Part shown: in pieces, positions 47,601 to 54,720 of the stretch
Layout: the number at the start of each line of letters is the position of its first letter
Position numbering within the stretch: the stretch's first letter is position 1
DNA from: Thiohalocapsa halophila
GTDB taxonomy: Bacteria > Pseudomonadota > Gammaproteobacteria > Chromatiales > Chromatiaceae
NCBI RefSeq assembly: GCF_016583825.1
Contig: NZ_NRRV01000062.1
Coordinates: 1 to 64,000 of the forward strand
DNA: 64,000 nucleotides
Direction of reading: 5' to 3'
Notes under the pieces: model-generated
What the model was told of the DNA's origin: nothing
What the model saw: the letters and a program-made list of their open reading frames with translations, nothing else
Database searches by the model: none
Position numbers and translations under genes: made by a program

Positions 47601-48893
47601 GAAGCGGAAAAGCAGGGCGAGCAGGCCGCGGCCCTGGCCTCCCGCGTGCGCTTCTATGACGCCCTGGCCCCCGCGCCCGGCGCCGTGCCCTGTTATCAGG
47701 AGGATCACGTCCTGCGCATCCTCTCCACGCCGAAGCCGCCGAGCCCCATGCTCTACTTTCACCGCCGGGGCAGGCCCAGCGAGCCGGTGGCCAAGCGCGA
47801 GCTCCATCCGGAGCAGCACCGCATCAACGGCCGCAAGCGCTATGTGCCGCACCCCGAGGCGCAGACCCATGCCGAGTTCTGGCGCTCCCGCGACGCCGAG
47901 AACCAGAATACCGCCAAGCAGAAGCTCATCTGTCGACCGATGCAGGCGGGCGCTGAGCTCTGGTTCCGCGTGGAATTCGACAACCTGCGCGACGACGAGC
48001 TGACGCTGCTGTGCACCGCGCTGGCGCCGGCGCAGGGCTTCCGCCATGGCCTGGGGCTCGGCAAGCCCCTCGGGCTCGGCGCCGCCGCGGTGGACATCGC
48101 CGCCGTCATGCTCACCGACCATGCCGAGCGCTATGGCACTGATGCCCGCCGCGACGGCCGCCGCTGGTACTGCGCCGACCCGGCGCAGCCGCCAAAGCTG
48201 CCGCCGCGGCTGCATCCCGGGCTCACCGCGCCGCCGGCGGACAGCTGGCGGCCCTTGGCAGAGATCCTGCCGGCAGACCCGCTCGCGGACCACCACGGCC
48301 GGCTCATCGATGCCGACACCCTCGCCCAGCTCCGCCACGCCGGTAACCCGGAGGCCCTGCTGCCCGACACCTGGGTGCTCTACCCGCTGCTGGCGCAACA
48401 AATGCCCGCCTATGACGTGTCCGCCTCCAAGGACGCGAACGACCGGACCCTCATGCGCTCCGAGCACGACACCTATGCCTGGTTCGTTGACAACGACCAG
48501 TGCACCACGCCGGCTGCCCTCGGACCTGTGGTCCCCGGCCAACCCCTGCCGACGCTGCGGGCACCGGTGCGGCTGCGGGTCAACCTGCCCCAAGGGGCCG
48601 ATGCCAAGGAGGTCAGGACATTCCTCGAGGACTTCGAGCCCCTTTATCCGCCGGACAGCAAACTCAAGGTGCTGCTTCATGACGATCAGGCCGAGGCGCT
48701 TAGCCGGGACCATAAAAGGTCAGACAGCGACACAGTCCGCAAGGTAGAGTTTGAGCCCGAACTGTTGCCCTGGGAGCGTGAGCTGCGCAAGAGTGGCTCC
48801 GGAGTCGGCAGGGGCGGCAACGGACAAAGCAAGCGCCGGACAACCACAAATCGACGCCGTACACCTGGCCCCAAAGGTCGAGACAAGCGGTGA
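44613..48893 (+). CDS. Giant triple-RAMP protein (three Cas7-like units, last TIGR03986-like)
   Basis: 1426 residues. Unit 1 has LVCTSALHIGDGGEPQ, an acidic insertion of about 80 residues, then IPGSTLRGALRRLLD (about 152) and HGVAIDARTGTASHR. Unit 2 has GTAIIPGKSLVGALRARAER (about 441) and FIAIDRFSGAVKGSHGEG. A Pro/Ala-rich linker of about 50 residues follows (near 640-695). Unit 3 has CERAIPGNSLRGMIASIAE (about 790), LSTPKPPSPMLYFHRRG, INGRKRYVPHPEA and FRHGLGLGKPLGLGA, which I match from memory to the TIGR03986 RAMP family. The C-terminus is basic. With the 640-residue protein it would supply the whole guide-binding backbone of the effector. It follows by 2 bp. No separate small subunit gene exists in the operon. 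Confidence 0.75.
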   Translation: MTDAVTSPAERSSAPSTDAENYPRVRIRGRLVCTSALHIGDGGEPQSWQARVAAGLPTHREPPALKQPKAAGDDAAESRPSTYHGVARGYLGSQPGNEAASGTGPVHPPEGADDTAEEPAGSGGDDNDEAAVGTDPDIDDGTGTVDAELPYIPGSTLRGALRRLLDLPDLDQPDARPLDPLVRCLFGYVEAAPESGAGSTGADPDVGGFAGRLRCYDAPLCTLPAASTGAELPPFWCAVRHTAAVHGVAIDARTGTASHRLLYSHEVVPAGSAFRVELEADSLTREQLQKLLGLLRRLDGSLAAAIGGKAGKGWGRLRWCEDAEDVQVVTRERLARWLDEDGADLPFESLADLDPDAVEPREPGTDPRPLRLPLLLLADGPVLVNEPGYRRRPERQTSAQQPAAAAESGAEAAAKSAAAEDEDKEHPPQLEHSRRPDGTAIIPGKSLVGALRARAERILATMAHRHFDAAPRPARQAAQRLAQRLFGSESRRGALWLADAVDNGDTAEHDQRFIAIDRFSGAVKGSHGEGALFRAKARSDGSYSTEVLLETHRLRHLEGPPPAGDWWKGLLWLLAQDAADGELRVGWGKAKGYGALRLAQSPAALWVAAGAAPADATDWLAALCRALHETLDALPPEAALDTAAAAQTEAAPAPLAPAPAIADTETAPGTGAGPAAAAPDPEPVTPASPPVAETPPRGKFFHPPYVFLPATGLVNGAPVRTLAWDAARSQDTDGGAPVPTRHDLWLAGHHSGHIDCRIELKTPAFVGARQHGGKNESKRAEPYMRGCERAIPGNSLRGMIASIAEAISQSALRVLEDRYYSVRKDYDEVQAQSKGDNPKWHKGKLSGAGDDWLVMPDPGNGPVLPVQLAAMQRLSRLWVERVRKKEVHTKSAPGKVCKHAKKHADHTKPNAWRPPSPGNDGWSIWFATTADGAEVTELSFSKVWRQEVPGTVFDFVTDPPDIDAGAGSAGRDLLPWGSPNAERTGLTPAEALFGVVEAEKQGEQAAALASRVRFYDALAPAPGAVPCYQEDHVLRILSTPKPPSPMLYFHRRGRPSEPVAKRELHPEQHRINGRKRYVPHPEAQTHAEFWRSRDAENQNTAKQKLICRPMQAGAELWFRVEFDNLRDDELTLLCTALAPAQGFRHGLGLGKPLGLGAAAVDIAAVMLTDHAERYGTDARRDGRRWYCADPAQPPKLPPRLHPGLTAPPADSWRPLAEILPADPLADHHGRLIDADTLAQLRHAGNPEALLPDTWVLYPLLAQQMPAYDVSASKDANDRTLMRSEHDTYAWFVDNDQCTTPAALGPVVPGQPLPTLRAPVRLRVNLPQGADAKEVRTFLEDFEPLYPPDSKLKVLLHDDQAEALSRDHKRSDSDTVRKVEFEPELLPWERELRKSGSGVGRGGNGQSKRRTTTNRRRTPGPKGRDKR

Positions 48894-48962
48894 CACGCGG
48901 CAAGCGCGCACCAAGGCGTTGCCCGGCACCGACCGTACCTCGTCGGCATGGCCTCACCTCTT

Positions 48963-49014
48963 GCCTGCGCACTGTTGATACGTACAGCGCCTGCGCACTG
49001 TTGATACGTACAGC
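48963..49014 (+). repeat. Perfect tandem pair of a 26-bp sequence in the array leader
   Basis: Two identical 26-base units, 48963-48988 and 48989-49014, each GCCTGCGCACTGTTGATACG followed by TACAGC, lie directly next to each other 70 bases after the giant RAMP gene and about 100 bases before the first repeat of the type III array. The position suits a leader element: a binding site for a regulator or for adaptation proteins, or part of the array promoter. Confidence 0.8.
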
Positions 49015-49115
49015 AAAAGTGGACTACCTGCAAACTAAGTCTGTGCTACGAAAACGGTGTCACAAATGAGACACTCCAAGCCATTGATCGGAATGAATAA
49101 TCCCGACGCGCCAGG

Positions 49116-49988
49116 GTCCGAATGACGCCCCGCTAATGAGGGGGTTACGACTGCTACGTTTTTTGCATCAAACATCTGTTTGACAGCCGAATGACGCCCC
49201 GCTAATGAGGGGGTTACGACGCACGTATAGAAACCGGGAGATGGGTTAGTGGTTGTCCGAATGACGCCCCGCTAATGAGGGGGTTACGACGAGTGCCACA
49301 TGGACAGATATACGCCGTCGCCCCGTCCGAATGACGCCCCGCTAATGAGGGGGTTACGACGTCTCCCTCGACCTCACCGGCGATTGAGAGTCATGTCCGA
49401 ATGACGCCCCGCTAATGAGGGGGTTGCGACCCTCACCAAAGGACTGGACGAACACGTCGTCCAGGGTCCGAATTACGCCCCGCTAATGAGGGGGTTACGA
49501 CTGAGCAATTTGACTATCGAACGCCGCCAATTGCGTCCGAATGACGCCCCGCTAATGAGGGGGTTACGACTTGACCGTGAAGGTCATCGTAGCAGTTGTC
49601 AGTTGTCCGAATGACGCCCCGCTAATGAGGGGGTTACGACCATCTGGAATCGGCTTGCCATACAAGCGAATGCGTCCGAATGACGCCCCGCTAATGAGGG
49701 GGTTACGACTCACGACTGCGACCGAGGCGAGCATGCCGGGGAGTCCGAATGACGCCCCGCTAATGAGGGGGTTACGACGCTCGTCTTGACGGTACAAAGC
49801 CGGGGCATTCAAACCCGAATGCAGCCCCGCTGCTGAGGGCGTTACGACGAGTCAGCTCGGCTTGATGGCACAAAGCCGGGCTGTCTGAATGAGCACCTGC
49901 CGCTGAGGGGGTTGAGACGCCATTTTCGGTGGCCAAAGAAGCTTCCGGCATCGACCGAATGACACTCCGCCAAACAGGCGGTTACGAA
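49116..49988 (+). CRISPR. Type III-associated CRISPR array, ten good and several decayed repeats
   Basis: The 36-bp repeat starts GTCCGAATGACGCCCCGCTA and ends ATGAGGGGGTTACGAC. Good copies start at 49116, 49185 (two 5' differences), 49255, 49325, 49395 (one G), 49466 (one T), 49535, 49605, 49674 and 49743; spacers are 33-35 bases. Decayed copies follow at 49813, 49883 and 49953, and a last trace at about 50012-50047. Decay at the right end marks the trailer, so the leader is on the left, next to the type III genes, and transcription is rightward. The repeat differs fully from that of the type I-E array. The 8-base end GTTACGAC would form the crRNA 5' handle if Cas6 cuts at the usual place. 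Confidence 0.95.
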
Positions 49989-50047
49989 GGGAGTGTGCAG
50001 TACTTCGGATAGACCGGATGAAACACCCCTCTGGTGAAGGAGATCGT

Positions 50048-50664
50048 CGGAGACCTAGGGTGAGACCTAAGGGGAGCTGAAAAGGGAGCGGCGGAATGCC
50101 GAACGGCGCCGGAGACGGCGCCGGTGCACTTGTTGTGATGCTCGCGCTTCCTAGTGGGCGTGGTAATGGCGGGGGTGAGCGGAAAGCGATGGGGGCTTTG
50201 AGTGGCAGGGCCTGGCCATTGGGCCGTCGGCCTGGGGGGATGCGCGGGTACGCCTCCGCGCCGGTATTGCGGCGTGGCGGGCGCACATGATGGCGCGTTG
50301 TTCTAACGAGGAGTTTGGGATTTAGGGCGGTGTAGGCGCGCTGTCGACCGCCATAGCCATTTTTCTGTCCGGATGCATGCTGTCCTTCTGGCCTTGCCAT
50401 AGCTGTTTGCGGCCATACGGGTGCGATCCGGTGGGGCGGCGCAGGCGAGGCCGACTGGAGGGCGAGACGGTCGAGCAGGATCACCGCAGCCCGCCAGCGC
50501 TGTGACAGGTGCGAATCAACATGGCTGGAGTCGGCGGCGCGTCCGACGCCGACCACTGGATATGGGACTCGCTTGATCTGCGCCTAAAGTGACGACTGCG
50601 ACGATGCAGCTTGCCGTGTGCCAGGGCACGGATGTAGGTTGGTGCCAGAGCCGGGCGCTATTTG
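50048..50664. other. Intergenic region after the type III array
   Basis: About 617 bases between the array remnant and the convergent HNH gene. An open frame on the minus strand (to 50556) runs into the decayed repeats and is rich in Pro/Arg, so it is not a gene. I see no RNA gene or mobile element. Confidence 0.4.
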
Positions 50665-51576
50665 TCAGCCCGCCCGAAACTCCTCAAACCGCGCCGCCAG
50701 CAGCTCCCGATCCGGCCGATCCTCCGCATGCCGCGGCGGGTGAATCCGCCGTCCGTGATACTCCTTGATCGCCGCCTCCAACGTCGGGCCGTCGTGCTCG
50801 GCCAGCACGGACTCGGCGATGTGGATCTGCCCGTCGGGGTCGATGCCGAGCAGGTTGCGGTCGTAGGCCGTGTGGTGGAGCGTCGAGAGGCAGAGGCCGT
50901 TGGTGACCTCCGGGCGCCCGCGCTCGTCGCGGTCCGGGATGATGTGCGCGGCCTGGAGGAGCTGCGGCACCGGCAGGTTGGAGATCGCGCAGCGGCGGTC
51001 GTAGGCACCGAGCACCAGCTCCCGGAACTCGGCCTGGTGGATGCGCTGCTTGGCCTCGACGGTGGTGTAGCGGCGGTCGATGGGCTCGCGGGGCTGGGCG
51101 GTATTGGTTGCCGCGAGGTCCAGGGCCGAGCCTACCCCGACCGTGCAGCGCAGCGCCTGCGGGTCCCAGTCCATGACAAAGCAGGGGAAGAGGATCTGGT
51201 AGACGCCTGGCACCAGGCCGTAGAAGTAGATCAGCGGCGACTGGTCCTCGAAGGCCTCCCGCAGGGCGGTGTTGTCGCGGCTACGCGGGTCGCTGCCCTG
51301 GAAGGCGTAGGAGAAGTAGCCGTCATCGCTGATGGCGTCGTCGTAGCGGGCGGTGCGGCCCTGGCGCGGCTTGGTGGTCTTGATGCTCAGCACGCCACGG
51401 TGCATCTGCTGCGGGCGGTGGATGCCGCGCGGCGTGCTCCCGAGGTGGATCCGCTCGCCGTTCAGCTCGAAGCCTGGCTGGATGGCACTCCAGGGCACGG
51501 CACCGCCATAGTCGCGCAGCAGGCGGCGGCAGTGGGCGAAGGCGGCCGCGCGGAGGGTGTCGTCGTGGCTGGTCAC
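50665..51576 (-). CDS. HNH endonuclease, restriction-like
   Basis: 303 residues from a GTG at 51576. The C-terminal third is an HNH nuclease of the HNH_2 type: YDRRCAISNLPVPQLLQAAH with the first His in AAHIIPDRDE, then NGLCLSTLHHTAYDRNLLGI with the Asn and second His. The N-terminal two thirds include FYGLVPGVYQILFPCFVMDW, often found in putative restriction endonucleases of this family. No methylase lies beside it, so it may attack modified DNA or be an orphan. It points toward the type III array, opposite to both cas operons. Confidence 0.85.
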   Translation of the reverse strand: MTSHDDTLRAAAFAHCRRLLRDYGGAVPWSAIQPGFELNGERIHLGSTPRGIHRPQQMHRGVLSIKTTKPRQGRTARYDDAISDDGYFSYAFQGSDPRSRDNTALREAFEDQSPLIYFYGLVPGVYQILFPCFVMDWDPQALRCTVGVGSALDLAATNTAQPREPIDRRYTTVEAKQRIHQAEFRELVLGAYDRRCAISNLPVPQLLQAAHIIPDRDERGRPEVTNGLCLSTLHHTAYDRNLLGIDPDGQIHIAESVLAEHDGPTLEAAIKEYHGRRIHPPRHAEDRPDRELLAARFEEFRAG

Positions 51577-51585
51577 GAGCGGGTG

Positions 51586-51726
51586 CTAGCCCGGGTCGCT
51601 GCCCGGACACGCCGTCTGCCGGTAGGTCACTGCGCCGCCGGCGTCCACGCATTCGTTCAAGCCGGCGAGGGTGGGACAGGCGAGGGCGAGCGCGGCGGCG
51701 GCCGCGAGGAGGAGGGCTGTGCGCAT
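51586..51726 (-). CDS. 46-residue exported peptide, DUF4124-like
   Basis: The frame encodes a signal peptide (MRTALLLAAAAALALACPTL) and a short mature part GLNECVDAGGAVTYRQTACP. The pattern C-V-D-A-x-G-x-V-T-Y-x-x-x-x-C resembles the core of DUF4124, a small periplasmic domain common in gammaproteobacteria, but here almost nothing else is left. Its stop lies 10 bases from the HNH start on the same strand. Real expression is likely given this pattern but not proven. Confidence 0.55.
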   Translation of the reverse strand: MRTALLLAAAAALALACPTLAGLNECVDAGGAVTYRQTACPGSDPG

Positions 51727-51856
51727 GGTGTTTCCCTGTCCGTTCGAGCGCTCTGCGACCCGTCATTGACTTGGCGCACGACCAGGGTTTTCCTGACAGC
51801 GCGCTGTGCGCTACGTTTGACGCACACACGCAGTATAGACAAAGGGTCCGACCCCG

Positions 51857-51973
51857 ATGCCAGCCACCAAGACCGAAACCTTGACCTGCCGCATCACTCC
51901 CGAGGCCAAGGCGGCGCTCGCTGTGCTGCGGACTCGCGGGATGAGTCAGCGGGTGAGTCACGCTCCAGGCTAG
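51857..51973 (+). pseudogene. Truncated ribbon-helix-helix-like protein
   Basis: 38 codons: MPATKTETLTCRITPEAKAA, then LAVLRTRGMSQRV and a short end. The first 22 residues are those of an RHH (CopG/Arc-like) DNA-binding strand and helix, as in antitoxin or plasmid proteins; the second helix is replaced by unrelated sequence and a stop. It is probably the remnant of a small regulator, 115 bp before cas3. Confidence 0.4.
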
Positions 51974-52087
51974 GGTCATCACCTGGGATCGGCAACGGCC
52001 CGTCTACACTCTGATACCGGAGCAGTTGTTGAGCAACGGAGTTGGCTGATAGACGCGCTGAAGGATGGTTGCGAGGAACAGGATCTT

Positions 52088-54706
52088 ATGGAGATTCCCG
52101 AGGCTGGGGCATTCGGCAAGCTCGAAAGAAGCGCCGACGGGCGGCTAACGCGATGGCATCCGCTGGTTGCCCATCTGATTGATGTCTCAGCCTGTTTCTT
52201 GCGTCTCTGCCGTTGCCGCGGTATTCGCAGGGCGCTCGAACACGCGGCCGGTCGGGCACTGACGAATCGGGATACTGCTCGGCTTGCCGTGCTGGTTTTC
52301 CTGCATGACCTCGGGAAAGCGAACTGCGGCTTTCAGGCCAAACGCTTCCTCCGAGGCGAGGCACCTCGGCATTGGCCGATGCCCTGTGGACACGGGCCGG
52401 AGGCGATCGATCTGCTGACGGATCTCGATTTAGTCGCCCACCGAGCGCTCTTGGCGCATCTCCCCCTTGCGGCGATGATTGGCTGGGGCGACGCGGTTGA
52501 AGCGCTGCTCTTTGCCAGTTTCAGCCACCACGGCTGGCCCCTGGGCGACCGATCCCAGCAGAACGTCGCCGTCTGGCGCGCGGTGAAGGATGCCAACGGC
52601 TGTGTCATTTACGATCCCGATCCGATCCTGGCCGAGATCGCCCGGTCACTGGCCAACTTCCTGCCGGAGGCCTTCGCGCAAGGCGGTCCCGACCTGCCCG
52701 ATGCTCCGAGGTTTGTTCACACCTTCGCGGGGCTGGTGCAGTTCGCCGACTGGCTGGGTTCGGATACGCGTTTCTTCGCATTCGCCGAACCGGGCGAGGA
52801 CCGAACACGCACAGCTTACCGGTGCGCCGATGACGCCGTCTTGGCGCTGGGTTTGGATGCGGAGGCCAACACGCTGCGCGCGCGCACGACGCACGCGGGG
52901 CTGGCGGCAATCATCGGCGAAGGTAACACCCCGTATCCAATTCAAACCGCGCTTGCAGACCCTGCGCTGGCGTCCCTGGTCATCCTCGAATCCGAAACCG
53001 GCAGCGGAAAGACCGAGGCCGCGCTCTGGCGCTATGTCCAGCTCTTTCAAGCTGGCGAGGTGGATTCGCTCTATTTCGCCTTGCCCACTCGTGTCGCCGC
53101 AACCCAGCTCTGCAAACGTGTGGAACGGGTCGCGAAGCGGCTTTGGCCGAACGACACGCCGGTTGTGGTCCGCGCGCTGCCAGGCTATGTCAGTGCGGAG
53201 GGCCAAGAACCGCAATCCCTACCGCATTTTCGCGTGCTCTGGCCGGACGATCCGAGTGACGCACAGGCGCACCGGCGCTGGGCCGCCGAAGCGCCAAAGC
53301 GTTTCCTGGCCGCGCCGATAGCCGTCGGTACTATCGACCAAGCGCTGCTTGGCGGACTCCAGGTGCGCCATGCGCATATGCGTCACGCGTTGCTGAGTCG
53401 AGCCTTGCTGGTGGTGGACGAGGTGCATGCCTCCGACGCCTACATGCAGACCCTGCTCGAAGGCCTGCTGGACGGGCATCTGGCCTGCGGCGGGCATGTC
53501 CTGCTGTTGTCGGCCACCCTGGGTGCCCGGGCTCGCGCCAGCTACCTTTGCATCGGCAGCTCCGCGCCCGTGTCGACACCGAGCTTCGACGATGCGTGCG
53601 GTGCGCCGTATCCCGCTGTCTCGGATGTCCACCGGCACCGACCCGTCGCGGCTACCGGGCGGACAAAGCAGGTTGCCTGGGAAGCGATCGACATGATCGA
53701 CGACGCGGCCACGGTGGCTCGCCTGGCTCTGGATGCCGCGGCGGGTGACTGCAAGGTGCTGGTCATCCGCAACCTCGTGCGCACGGCCATCGAGACGCAG
53801 GAAGCCCTAGAGGCGCAGTGCGGCGAGCCCGCCTGGCTGTTCGACCTCAATGGCGCGCCGACCCTCCATCACAGCCGGTTCAGCCGCCAGGACAGGCCGG
53901 CCCTCGACGACCGGGTGGAGGCGCTGTTGGGCAAGAAGAGTCCCGCCGGCCCGCGTGTTCTTGTCGGCACTCAAACGCTGGAGCAAAGCCTCGACATCGA
54001 TGCGGATCTGTTGATCACCGATCTCTGCCCGATGGATGTCTTGCTGCAGCGTATCGGTCGTCTGCACCGCCACGACCGCCCGGACAGGCCGTCGGCGCAC
54101 AGAACGGCGCGCGTCATCGTACTGATCCCGAAGGACGGCGACCTCGCGCCCTTGCTGTCGCGCATGCAACACGGTTTGGGGCCGATCAAGGACGGTGACG
54201 GCATCTACCCGGATCTGCGCATCATCGCCTGCACGCTGGAGCAGATTTGCAGCCGACCGCAGATCGCCATTCCCGCGGACAATCGGTCCCTCGTGGAGGC
54301 GGCGACCCATCCGGAACGCCTCGGCGCCTTCGACAAGCTCGGCGATTCATGGCAAGCGCACGCCCGCGGCATGATCGGCAACGCCGGCGCGAAGCGCGCA
54401 CACGGCCACCTGCAGCGGCTGCATTTCGATCAGTCGTTCCGTAACCAGCAGTTCGATCCGAACGTTGAGTCGTCCACCCGCTTGGGTCTGCGCGACCGGC
54501 TGGTGCTGTTTGAGCCCGCGCCCGCCGGCCCGTTCGGAGCGCCCCTGCGAGCATTGGCCATTCCGTCTTGGCTCACCGACAAGGATCTGAATCCAGACGC
54601 GGCACCCGAGGTGATCTGTGCGGACGCGCAGTCGGTGCAGTTCCGCCTCGGCACCCGTTGTTACCGCTATGACCGTTTCGGCCTGCGGGTGATCGACCCG
54701 GACTGA
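52088..54706 (+). CDS. cas3: CRISPR helicase-nuclease Cas3 (type I-E)
   Basis: 872 residues. Cas3 is recruited by Cascade to nick, unwind and degrade target DNA. The N-terminal HD nuclease has H24, HLIDVSACF and FLHDLGKANCGFQAK (H73-D74), then HLPLAAMIGW and SHHGW. The helicase has ESETGSGKTEAALWRYVQLF (Walker A, about 301), LPTRVAATQLC, VVDEVHASDAYMQTLL (DEVH, about 442), LLSATLGARARA and the motif VI region LLQRIGRLHRHDR. Separate from Cas2, as in type I-E. It starts the eight-gene cas operon, 12-15 bp before casA. Confidence 0.96.
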   Translation: MEIPEAGAFGKLERSADGRLTRWHPLVAHLIDVSACFLRLCRCRGIRRALEHAAGRALTNRDTARLAVLVFLHDLGKANCGFQAKRFLRGEAPRHWPMPCGHGPEAIDLLTDLDLVAHRALLAHLPLAAMIGWGDAVEALLFASFSHHGWPLGDRSQQNVAVWRAVKDANGCVIYDPDPILAEIARSLANFLPEAFAQGGPDLPDAPRFVHTFAGLVQFADWLGSDTRFFAFAEPGEDRTRTAYRCADDAVLALGLDAEANTLRARTTHAGLAAIIGEGNTPYPIQTALADPALASLVILESETGSGKTEAALWRYVQLFQAGEVDSLYFALPTRVAATQLCKRVERVAKRLWPNDTPVVVRALPGYVSAEGQEPQSLPHFRVLWPDDPSDAQAHRRWAAEAPKRFLAAPIAVGTIDQALLGGLQVRHAHMRHALLSRALLVVDEVHASDAYMQTLLEGLLDGHLACGGHVLLLSATLGARARASYLCIGSSAPVSTPSFDDACGAPYPAVSDVHRHRPVAATGRTKQVAWEAIDMIDDAATVARLALDAAAGDCKVLVIRNLVRTAIETQEALEAQCGEPAWLFDLNGAPTLHHSRFSRQDRPALDDRVEALLGKKSPAGPRVLVGTQTLEQSLDIDADLLITDLCPMDVLLQRIGRLHRHDRPDRPSAHRTARVIVLIPKDGDLAPLLSRMQHGLGPIKDGDGIYPDLRIIACTLEQICSRPQIAIPADNRSLVEAATHPERLGAFDKLGDSWQAHARGMIGNAGAKRAHGHLQRLHFDQSFRNQQFDPNVESSTRLGLRDRLVLFEPAPAGPFGAPLRALAIPSWLTDKDLNPDAAPEVICADAQSVQFRLGTRCYRYDRFGLRVIDPD

Positions 54707-54720
54707 CGGAGATCTTCTTG

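Noticed and set aside
37188-48893. Reading the locus as type III-E (Cas7-11 plus CHAT)
   Set aside because: A Cas10-like GGDE protein is present and the RAMP units are split over two chains, whereas III-E has a single gRAMP and no Cas10.
49564-49812. 82-codon frame with repeated NPLISGASFG
   Set aside because: It is a translation of the type III CRISPR repeats.
49852-50556. 234-codon frame after the type III array
   Set aside because: It runs into decayed CRISPR repeats and has Pro/Arg-rich composition without a ribosome site.
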